From positions 11,400,096 through 11,464,095 of the forward strand of contig CAKAKS010000013.1 of NCBI GenBank assembly GCA_916700875.1: DNA of 64,000 bases, read 5' to 3'. The position numbers and the translations under genes were made by a program. Origin of the DNA: Sebastes aleutianus (lineage: Eukaryota; Chordata; Actinopteri; Perciformes; Sebastidae). Positions 36,610 through 48,600 of this stretch are shown here, piece by piece (position 1 is the first letter of the stretch; each line of letters starts with the position of its first letter). The notes under the pieces are model-generated. The model had not been told where the DNA came from. It ran no database searches and was given only the letters and a program-made list of their open reading frames with translations.

Positions 36610-39600
36610 TGTGTGTGCGTGTGTGCGTGTGTGAGGGTAGAGAAAGTCCAAGAGAGTGGAATGGAAGGAGAGAAAATGGATATTATTCTTTCAAATAAGC
36701 AGTTAATCTGGTGTGCGTGGGCCTGCTGACCGCTGTCCGACCTTCCAGTGACGAGAAAAGGTCTCAAGTTCCATGGAATTAAAGGATAGTCTTTGTCTGA
36801 GAGCAGCGAGAGAGTGGAAGAGGGAGTTTATATCTGCAGGAAAAAGTTGTGTTTGTTTGTTTTGTTCTGTGTATATGAAACGAGGGAATCAGTTTGGATA
36901 AGTCAGGTTTTCTTGCTTATATTTCCAGAGTGTAAGCAAATCTCCAGCTTTTCGCTTCCTTAGAAATAAAGAGTGTTCGAACAGAGACGAAGAGAACGTA
37001 AACACTGAGCAGAGAGGACGGCTTTTAGGTTTAGTGTCATTTATCTTCTGGATGCTGTAAGGAAAAACTAAGGGACGGTAGGGAAAGGGAGGACAAATCT
37101 ACTTAAGGTTTATTAACATTAAATAAAGCTAAAGAAGAAAAATGCACATATTTTTGTATAAAACTGAGCTGGAGCAATATTACTGTCCAAACACAAGTGT
37201 TGGAATCAACACCACCTAAACCGAGACCAAGTCATGACCAAGACCAGAGTGATTCCACACTTTGTACACCACTTTAGCTCGGATTTTCCACTTGCTGACA
37301 GTTTTTGGAGCTCCCAGACAAAAGCCCAGATCAGAGGCAAATCGGCGTTGGCTCGAAGCTTGCACATCGGCGCTCGCACACCAGCGCTCGAGCGTCATGT
37401 GCGAACTGCTCAAAGGCGCTCGCCGAGAGGCTCACCGACGCTCACGATGCACAGTAGACACATTCCAGATATCTAGCACGCTAAATATCTGGACCTGTCG
37501 GGGACTCCGGCCACGAGCTCCAGCCAATGAGAGCGTGAGACACGGGTTGAGGGTAAACCTGGAGGAGGAGGGGTCGCCTGTAACAACAGGAACTGACTGT
37601 ATATGTGCTGCATTTGCAACACAGAACAAAGTTGTTGTTGCACCTAGAAGAATAAAAAGTAAAGTGAGGAAACTGATGGACACAGGCTATATTGTAAACA
37701 CTCGTGCCAACAACAACATCAGCAATGTGTCTCGCGTATGATATCACGTCATTTATCATATTTCTCGCGTGTGTTTTCGTGACAAAGTGTAGTTTGTTGA
37801 CCTCATCAGGGATTCCTCCTGGTGTGTGACCTCCTGTCTCCAGTCAGTCATGTGGTGTGAAAACCACAACGACTTCAAGCCTCACGATTACAAGACAGCA
37901 GGTTGTGTAGTGTGAACAGCACAGAGATCTGACCACTTTGATAGACTTGTAGTGTGAACTTAGCATAAGTTAGACCAGTGTGAGTCCCACACTGCATGAC
38001 ACACTTGTGATAAAATGTAGAGGCTCTCCTCAAAATGATCCGAAAGATCCACATTCCCATAAAAACACCAACAGAAAACAAATAAAGATTCCTCTCCACT
38101 ATATGTACTGTGTATGTGTGATTGTTACGTGCCGTGCTGTGTTGCATGTATGTTGTGTTTTTGTGCCCTCTACTCCGTCTCCTCAGGTGCCCCCTTTGCA
38201 GCTGCAGTGGATTAAGGTACGCAGCCTGCAGCTGATCAGCAATCAGGACGGAGTATAAGAGAGCTGGAGAACGGAGAAGAAGTTGCCTGTGGGCCAAACG
38301 GCAGTATTCAATACTGTGTGTGGTGGTTGACGTCGTGGTTGGCCAGTGTGTCTGAGTCGGCAGTGTTCTTTTGTGAATTTAGTGTGTTTATTGCTATATT
38401 GGTAGGAAGTAGTGTGAAGTCGTTCACTACCTGATTGTTCGCTGTCTCTGTGGAGCAGTAGGTTTAAGTTGAGTACCTCTGGGTTGTTTTTCGCTGCACT
38501 TTGTAAGCAGTAGCTTTAATTTGAGTGTTTTAATATTGGTTTATTGCCATATTTATTTATTTTTTTAATTACCTCACCCTTTCCGTTAGAAAGTAGTTTT
38601 CAGTAGGTGTTTGTACATTTTTTTCAGATTTTTGTTAATAAATTGTATCATTATTTTTGCACACACCCCTGTTGCCAGCTTCTCTCATTCCTGGGTTCAC
38701 ACATTTATTTTGTTACTCCCTCCATGCCCTGGACCTCAAACGGAGGGGAACGTAACAGTGATGTAAAGTGAACCATAAGAAATGTCTTGATTAAATAATC
38801 AAAAAGGAATTGTAGAGGTGATTTTAATGTAGTTGAATATTCCTTTGCTTGCTATGAGCAACCACAGTGATGATGTTAACAAATAAATCAGACAATAAAC
38901 AGGCAATTTAGTGATAGCCCCGGAGTTATGGTCTTGAATCCAGAGTCCTCTTTGTCTGAGACCGAGACAAGGCAGAGTAAAAATGAGATGAGATGAGACC
39001 TTAAAAAAAGTGGTCTAGAGACCGAGTAGTACAATACTGACAAACCCTCCACTGAGACATCTCCAAACTGTTCATTCCTGCAGCTACACTATACACAAGA
39101 ATTAAACCAGCAAACCACGTTATCTATGAAGAATTAAATATAAAACGAAGAAAAGAAATGAAAAAACATCATTAACGCAGACTCTATCTGCTGATTAACA
39201 TGTCAACATAATTAATAAATAAGAGGAAAGGCATCATCTTGATGCTGCTTTTTAAATATGTTATCCTTTCCAGTGCAGTCTTACCTCTGGTATTCCTGAG
39301 CCACATGCGTACGGAGCGAAGGCCCGGACCAGCGTGACGGCTAGGAACGCGAAGAGTAGCGCCCAGACGATGTACATCAGGTAGTTCACTATGTAGGCAA
39401 ACGGACCCTGCGGGGACACACACACACACACATGTAACATAAGTAGACAATTGATTTATTAAACCCTTAGAGACGGTGGTTGTATGGTTACACATCCATA
39501 TGGTGTTTTTATATGGTTACACATCCATATGGTGTTTTTATATGGTAACACGTCCATGTGGTGTTTTTATATGGTTACACATCCATATGGTGTTTTTATA

Positions 39601-42600
39601 TGGTAACACGTCCATGTGGTGTTTCTATATGGTAACACGTCCATATGGTGTTTTTATATGGTAACACGTCCATGTGGTGTTTTTATATGGTAACACGTCC
39701 ATGTGGTGTTTTTATATGGTTACACATCCATATGGTGTTTTTATATGGTAACACGTCCATGTGGTGTTTTTATATGGTAACACGTCCATGTGGTGTTTTT
39801 ATATGGTAACACGTCCATGTGGTGTTTTTATATGGTAACACGTCCATGTGGTGTTTTTATATGGTAACACGTCCATGTGGTGTTTTTATATGGTAACACG
39901 TCCCCGTGGTGTTTTTATATGGTAACACGTCCCCGTGGTGTTTTTATATGGTAACACGTCCATGTGGTGTTTTTATATGGTAACACGTCCATGTGGTGTT
40001 TTTATATGGTAACACGTCCCCGTGGTGTTTTTATATGGTAACACGTCCCCGTGGTGTTTTTATATGGTAACACGTCCCCATGGTGTTTTTATATGGTAAC
40101 ACGTCCATGTGGTGTTTTTATATGGTAACACGTCCATGTGGTGTTTTTATATGGTAACACATCCATGTGGTGTTTTTATATGGTAACACGTCCCCATGGT
40201 GTTTTTATATGGTACAAGACATGTGTGACGTGCACATACCTAAGGAACCAATCCCATCAATTTACAGGGTGGGGCTTTCCATATCATTAGCATAACGCTA
40301 CGGCGTAACGAGGGGTATCAGAGGAGATCAGTATTTTGTAAGCTAAGTTTCACTATTTCATCAAAACGATGGCAGAGGCATGTTGTGTTTACGGTTGCAA
40401 AGTTGCAAAGGGAGAAATGGTGAGCCTTCATGTTTTATTAAAGGATGTGAAAATCAGAGAGAAATGGATGCAGTTTATTTGGAAAACTTGTAATGTCCCT
40501 GCCAGACTTCCAGAGAATACTCTGGTCATTTTCCAGAACACTGTTTGGAAAACATACTGAACAAAACTGATACTGAAGCCTGAACGCCGTTCCATCCATT
40601 TATCCTGGGGACACAGCGAGTAGGAGTGCATACTACTAGGCTGCAACTAACGATTAATTTCATTGTTGATTAATCTGTCGAATACTTTCTGGATTAATGG
40701 ATTAGTTGTTTGGTCTATAAAATGTCAGAAAATGGTGAATAATGTCGATCAGTGTTTCCAAAAGTCCAAGATGACGTCCTCAAATGTCTCGTTTTGTCCA
40801 CAACTCAAAGACATTCAGTTTACTGTCATAGAGGAGGAAAGAAACCAGAAAATATTCACATTTAAGAAGCTGCAATCAGAGAATTTAGACTTCTTTTTCT
40901 TAAAAAATCACCGATAAATCGATTATCTAAATAGTTGGTAATGAGGTGATCTAAGCCATTTTATGGCATTATGGGATTTTTTTTCATGGAAAAAACTTCT
41001 CAATATGTAATTTCGATGAACAGAGAAAAGTTTTTAGGGGTTTAATCGATGCCAGGAGAGAAACTCAGCTGTGGTGTTACAGCTTACAACCAGTAGATGG
41101 AACCAAAGCACCATTAAAATTAGTGGTAGTGTCGCTAGTGTTTGCATAAAGATAGACCATGACTGGACATCTTGCATAGTGCAACTGGTCTTCATTTAGA
41201 AGCAACAACTCTCTTCAAGCACTAAAGAAAATAGTGAGAGACAATAAAACAGGCAGTAGCTCATAGTTCTGGATCATGACATGGAATTCATTCAGTTTTC
41301 ATTCATACATTGGGATCCAAGACGTTTGCATTTATTATCCCAACTTTCACTCTGCAAACACACAGTAGGCTTGAGGCAGCTTGGATACTATACTGTATAT
41401 ATAAATGTCATGGATCTGAGTGTGCAGAAGAGCATTTTCAGTCAGGATTAAACCGGTTTTGTAATGTCCCCCTACCTCCGATGTCCCCGTTATGAGCTCG
41501 GCCCAGCTCTGCCACTGTGGACACCGGTCCCTCTCCTGGAACGTCGTCTCGTTGGACGTCCAGCAGCAGTGCTCGTGGTTGAACCAGAAGCCGATGAGAC
41601 AAACTCCTTCCTTCATGTCCGTCAGCCAGTGGGCGGCAATGTCGATGCCGCCGGCCAGAGCACCTGGATGAGGATGAAGGATGAGTTCAGGACAACATTA
41701 AGTGGTGGGCAGCGTTTCACCGCATCCAAACACAGAAGCTTAATGTATAGGCTGGTTGTGCCTCTGTGGTTGAAGGTGTGTTAATGTGCATCCTTGTGTT
41801 CTGTGTCTAAACTTTTTGGCTTGCCAACATGATAAATATTCATTTCCTTTAGAAATATGTCACCCTGCTGCCTATTTACAGCGCAATGTTAGTGCTATTT
41901 TGTAGCTGTACACCTGCTGTCTGTCACCACAGGGGAATTCACTTTCAGCTGAAGCAGGCAGCACAGAAACGAGAGGAAAGGTATGAACGGCATCGGCCTT
42001 GACTCGTCCGAGTGCGGCACAATGATTGAAAATCAACCAGAGAGACATTCAGAGCGCAGTAACGTAGTTAGCGTATCTGATGTCGTCCTCCGGCTGTAAG
42101 AGACTAGTTTTGTTTGAACTGGTCCGCTGTGAAGCTAGCGCTAATGGGAGGACTTTCTGAGATTTCTCGTAAAATAAAAAGCCGTTTTATTTATTTATGG
42201 TGAAAAGCTGAAAAAAACGCAGAATTACAACCACAGCGTACTTTTTGCGTCAACTCCAGATGAGGACAGCCCTACTATTGATCCAATCTAGGTCAAATGT
42301 TTAAAAACAGCAAAGTTGTGTGATCCAAACGTCTCATGGGGGGAGAGGAGGGGCAGTGGTTCTGCTTGCTACATTGCTCACTGCACCGATTAGTACCAGG
42401 TGTCTGAGTGTTAGAAAAGCTGTACACCAGATATAAACAACAGTTCTATTGGTTCATCCCAGTGTAGGAGGATCATTTTGTCCCCACACATAAGCTGCAT
42501 AGTGAACATCAACTCATTGTGCTGTTGATCTCAATGCTGTGCAGATAGGTGGGGTTTTATTTCCTGTGGCTTTTCTGCTGAAACTTGACACCTGAATGCA

Positions 42601-45600
42601 AACTAGGTGAGAGGGATTTGGTTTCTGGTGTCTAAAGCATTAAAATACCTTGTAAAAAATGATTTTTTTGCATTTTAATTTGCATGATTTACTGTCAAGT
42701 TGATTAAAGTCCATGTGCATTAAACAGTGTGATGAATGAGTCCAGACCATATGTGAAATAAATAGAGAGCTCTACCTGACATGAGTCCCACCAGCAGCAT
42801 GAGCAACCATCCAGAGAAGGCATCACTGACGCTGTGCAGCAGAGCCACCGTCGACTGTTTGCTCTTATTGGTGATCTGTTGACACGGGGACGAGGAGATC
42901 GATATGAGAAAGTCATTACCATCATCATTTTATTATTTGGTTTCATATCCTATATTATATTGCATTATATATGGTATCAGCGACTTTATTTTCATGTTGC
43001 TGCTTCACTGCTAAAACACAAGTAGTGTACTTTTATTTTGCAGTTTCAGTCTGTTTCGGGTGCTTTAACACTTGAATTTCCTCCTGGAGATCATAAAGCG
43101 TTATCTTAGCGAATCAACAAACTATGTAGGAAAACCACGACCACCAGCAGCTACGATCGAGAGCAATCTACAACCTCAATGTTTCAGTCTCTGTGTGTGA
43201 ATGTGTGGAGCTATAAATATAAAGCAGGGCGTAGAGAAAGATGTTCTTATAAACTGACACCCAGAGAGCATTCTGTACCTTATATTACAGGTATGACAGT
43301 AAACACTTCTTTGTATTGAATAATGATGATCTATTTAAGGTCTTTCCCCTCCTTCTTCGTACCTCTCTGTGTCTGTCGCGGTCCTTGCTCTTCTCTCGGA
43401 CCCAGTCGATGGTGTTGAAGTCTTCGTAGGTGCCCAGTCCGGGCAGCGGGTCCTCCAGCGGGTCCACCAGTTTAGAGGGGCCGTTACCGTTCATACCGGC
43501 TGCTCTGCTGCTGCTGCTGCTCTGCTCATCATCATAACCTCCTGGGAGGGAGAGAGGGAGGGAGGGAAGGAGGGAGGAAGGGAAGGAGGGACAGGGAGCG
43601 AGAGGAGAGAGGAGCACATATTAACATCCTCACACACAAACACCAGCCTCTCGCTTGCTACCACATTGTTCTTGCCTTGTCATTTTGTTCTATTGTTTTC
43701 CACCATGCTGTATTCTAATTCTGTCATTGAAATATTTGGTTTGTGACTTGGATGTGCTTTGTGTGGTCAGAAGAGGTCATACTAGTTGAATGAACAAGAC
43801 AAGCCTGTGAACTCCTTCACACACTGTGAACTCCAGCGGTGTTTCTCAGCGTGAACTCATTTCACCATGTGTCAACATACTGTATGCTCTTAAGTAACAT
43901 CTACTCTAATGTCCACAATCTGCACAATAACAGCCAGGAGCATAGCTGGAGGGTAAAAGCCCTGCAGTGTTCAATGTGACGTAGCAACATACTACTTTAT
44001 TTCACTTTACTTTGAGCTAGGGATGTCAATAACTAACCGTTTAACCGTTAACCGACATTACGCATTTTAACCGATTAACGCTATCGGTTAAAACAGTTAA
44101 AAGAAATGTTAATAATTAACTCAAAAGCTGAGCGGCTCAGAGGAGCAGCTTGTCTCTTTAAGGAGAAAAGCTGGTCCACCTTAACAGTCCACCTTAAGAG
44201 GCGGAGCCGGAGTTGCAGGATACAGGAAGTCGGCTCTGGTCTCTGAGCGGAGTGGAGGAGTTGTAGTTTCATAGCATTTATTCACCGACAAATAAACTGT
44301 AGACACACTGCTACACCTACGATCACAGCTAGAACGCCACCAACAACCCCACACTCACCACCAACACACACACATGGTCTGTTGGAAACTCACTAAAGTT
44401 ACGCAGACTAGGTAATGCTAGAGCTGCTAACGTAGCACAAACACACACACTGTTTGTTGGTCACTCGCTAAAGTTCCGCCGGGCAGACACACAGCTGACA
44501 ACCTGCTAAACTAAACTAAATGTGTGGTGGAGACTTTTACTGGGAAAGTGGCTGCATGTCCGCGACACTACACGCAGCATCGTAGCTGCTAAGTTAACGC
44601 TCCCGGACGGTGAACTGGAGACAGTGAACGCAGCATCGTAGCTGCTAAGTTAAACGCTCCTGGACGGTGAACTGGAGACAGTGAACGCAGCATCGTAGCT
44701 GCTAAGTTAACGCTCCCGGACGGTGAACTGGGGACTCCCGTCAACCAATATCTGTTGTGCTCCTGCAGCTGGTACACCGCTGCATGAGAGGCACAAATCT
44801 CGTCGGTTAACGGCTAATAATCGGTTAACGAGGGTCGGTTATCAGTTAAGAACATTTTTCAAAATGAGCATCTCTAGTTTGAGCCTCAGCAGTGTGGTGA
44901 AAAATGTAGGAAAAATGTTAGGAAACATTAGTTTACCATTATTTCACTCAGATTATCTAGAGACTGTTTTATACGATGTTCAGGAACGTTGACCAAAAAC
45001 ACAAGCTGAGGTTATGACCTGCACGGACGCTGCATGCAAGGATCATTTGTCCATTTGGAAGTTTAGGATTGGATGAAAAGTGTTTTTGCTTTTGGCTAAG
45101 AGGCAATGTTATTGTGGTTCTTTGTTCTGAGGTACTATACGTATATTGTACTGTGGAAAAGAGTCCATAAGATGCCCTGCCTGACTTCTGATACAATCCT
45201 CTTTAAACTTTAACCCTCACAGTGTTTTGTGCATCATTTCATGGATATTAATTTACAGTTTCCACAACAAGGGGAAAAGTCTTCGAGTTAATAAAATCAA
45301 AAGGGTTTTGAGCATGTATTTCAGGTCAGTCTGTAGGGACTTGGCCTGAGAACCGGAGGGTCGCTGGTTCAAGTCCCCGCGCGGACCAAGTACGGACTGT
45401 GAATTGGTAGCTGGAGAGGTGCCAGTTCACCTCTTGGGCACTGCCAAGGTGCCCTTGAGCAAGGCACCGTACCCCAAAATGCTCTATATAGTAGCTGCCC
45501 ACTGTTCCTAACACTAGGAGGGGTTAAATGCAGAGACTAAATTCCCCTGTGTGCTGTGCTGGGTACAATGTGTGACAATAAAAGCTGATTTACATTTTAA

Positions 45601-48600
45601 AAAACAATTCTCTATGGACCATGCATATGAACTTTGGTGCTAGATGTGAGATCATATTTGGCTCCAAAATCCTAGTATAGCATCCTCTGGAGTCTTTGAG
45701 TTGGATATCAACTAGGGTTGGCTGTGACGGTATATAATGTGCAACGGTAGAAATGGTTCCACCGCTTTCGTGATTCTGTAGTGATCTTGCGATATCACAA
45801 GCTCGCAAATCCAGCTACCTTGCAAGGTAGTGTCAGGCTGGTATTTATTTGCTCCTGTTAACCTTAAAACCTGTAACACTTGAAACCATTTAAACTCAGG
45901 AAACTTAAAACTTCCATTTTGAAAGAAGTCTTTTGTTTTTAACTCAACTGTTGTCTCATGTGAGGTTGCTTTTGTTTGTATGGAAGTTCCAAATAAGAAA
46001 ATAATCAAATGTGATTTAGTACGATGTGGTTATTTTATACCATTTCTTAATTGAATTCACAGAACAATTACTGTGACACGATATATACCGTTACTGTGAT
46101 ATAAAAGGACCTATACAGTAATAGAAGGTTTGGGCCATATTGCCCACCCCTAATATCAAAGTGTTGGATGGACACATGGACCATCTGACTGCTAGATAAT
46201 AGGGGGGGGGGGGAATCACTAACTTATAGTTTGAAGTTGATCTTTCAATATCTAAAATCAACATAATTTACAGAATGAATCTCTTTACAAGAACATTTTC
46301 TGTCCTCCAAAGATGGATACATCAGCAGCAGCAATCTGGATGCATGCACACTCATGCACAAGCCTTGAGAAAGTGCTAGCAGTAGCAAACCCACTATTAT
46401 TGCCGAGCAAAGAAAATGGGCACAACGGAGCAACAGAAAATGTGTATTGTAACCTGCTGTTGTAATATTGATAACACTTCTCCTGACAACACTGTATTAG
46501 TGAGTGTTTGAGGCAAAGACACACAAAGCTATGAGATCGTCTTCAGCTGCATTTGGCTCACAACAAAAGAGCTTCGAGTACGTGGCAGCGTCTCAGCTAC
46601 ACACAGCAACAACTAGCACACAACCGCGACCAATGAGAAACCGCTCTGGACAGAAACAGGAAACACCGCAGGAAGTTGTGATTTACGCTGTATGGAAGCA
46701 ACCTACAACGGAGCTGAGACGGGTCATTATGGGAGCAAACCAATCGCCTGAGCCAAAATAAAAATGGGCTTTCATTGGAGTATTAAAGGAAGACATTATA
46801 TGAATGTAGATGATGATGATCATGTACATGACGGTGCAGGTGGTGCTTCCTGTCTGCGTCAGGAAACAGAAACTGACGGGAGATCTACATGCAAACGAAC
46901 ATGCAGGATGGTCACGCAGGCATGTTTTCTCACTTTAACATTATTTCATCTCATATTTCAGAAAGATCACCATTAAATTATTGCCTGTGTTATAGTGTCA
47001 GCGTAAAGTTTGCAGGAAGAGACCATAATACCATATTTCAAACACAACAATGGCTGCTCACACATTCAGGATTCCTTCACACTTTCCATTATGCAATAGT
47101 AAAATCTTAATCTACACCATCGTTGCTTCACAAACACCGGCCACATTTCTAACATGACAATGGGGAAGGAGAACACTGGCATCCACTCAAACAAAAGGAG
47201 CTGTAATACACCTGAGCTGACAAGTTAGACTGGTTTTAAACACTTCAAGAATGTCTCTCTCTTTCTGCCTCTCTGTCACCGTGACACCAACAAACAAGAA
47301 CACCTGTCAAATACAAGCCACCCCACTGGAAAAAAGGCCACTTCAAAAATAAGTAGAGTAAAAAAACAAAACAAAAAAATGAATACAAAGTGTTTTTTGC
47401 TTGGAATAAGTGGAACAAGTGAAAATTCACTTGGTAACATTTCTTTGATTAAGATGTATTATTTAGGCCTTTCAAGATAAAAAGAGATCTTGAACTTAGC
47501 TGGGGAAACTCATTTTCAGCTATATTTCACAAGTATTAGGAAGTGCCGGTGCTCAAAAGTCATATTTTTACACTTAAAGATTCAGTAGGCAACAATTTAT
47601 TTGGCATCATTGGGCAAATATCCCATAATAACCTTTCAGCATATTGTAATTCAAGTGTTCTGAGAGATAACTAGACTTCTGCTCCTCCTCATGGCTCTGC
47701 TTTCAGACTTTAGAACATCTAGTCCGTGACGGGAGACTTTGACCAATCACAGGTCATTTCAGAGTGAGAGCGTTCCTATTGGCTGTGCTACGGCTGGTGG
47801 GCGGTGCTTGGTATTTCCTCAACTGATCTCAACATGGCTGCCGGGTCACAAACTTTCTCATTTTACAGCTAAACAGTACACTACAAGATGTTTTCTGAGA
47901 ACATCTGAGGAGAGAAATAGGCATTACAGTAACAGAATATTGATTCATATTTGATCAGTGCTGCCTAGTTTGACCGTTTGATCAGAGTTGTTGAGTGATT
48001 GACAGCTGCTCAGAGACAGCAGACTCCAGATCAGCTCTGATTGGTTGTTTTCCTCCAGTCTGTGAAATCTTGCAGATGCCGTTAGGAGCACCGGAGGACA
48101 CCGGAGGACACCGGAGGACACCGGAGGACACCAGAGGAACATGATTTTTTTCAGATTACCTGTCTCATGTACTCTTTTACATTTTATAAAAATAACTTTT
48201 TTTAATCATATTTGCTCCATTTCTACCCACTGCAGCTTTAACAAGATATTCCAGATGTTAAAAACAAGTCCATATATCTCACTGAAATATTACTTGTCAG
48301 GTGTTTGCGTCCTATTAAGTGACTAGTATTTAGACAAATATATACTTGCTACGCTTTTGCATCTAATAAACAGCTAAATTACATTAAACTTTAAAAAAAA
48401 ATGTACAGCATCTTTAAAAAGGATAAAAGCAAGGTGAAAGTACTGCTGAAAAAACAGCTACTGGGAATACATGTGTACATTTATATTACTGCTTCACTTT
48501 GTTTTTTCTGCAGATTCACTAGCCAAACACAAACAAGGTTCCATGACTGGGAGATATCAAAACACTTTCAAACAGTAACTTAAATATATTAGAAAGGGGA

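Larger units (their letters stand above)
36504..39284. other. clcn5 intron 5
   Basis: Contains the GT tract at 36551-36633 and a repeat-like region from about 37200 (ACCGAGACCAAGTCATGACC) to 39035 (GAGACCGAGACAAGG, GTCTAGAGACCGAG) that surrounds a solo LTR. The frame at 37262-37741 has no recognisable domain. Confidence 0.5.
39408..41475. other. clcn5 intron 4
   Basis: Holds the minisatellite at 39480-40212, a THAP fragment at 40369-40617 and a MITE fragment at 40637-40940. 40945-41470 shows no recognisable feature. Confidence 0.5.

Noticed and set aside
37262..37741. 159-codon frame in intron 5
   Set aside because: No recognisable domain and its overlapping frames are also open; it lies in repeat-like sequence and splicing removes it.
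39476..39664. Periodic frame in the 29-bp array
   Set aside because: 29 is not a multiple of three, so the frame rotates through the repeat and ends by chance.
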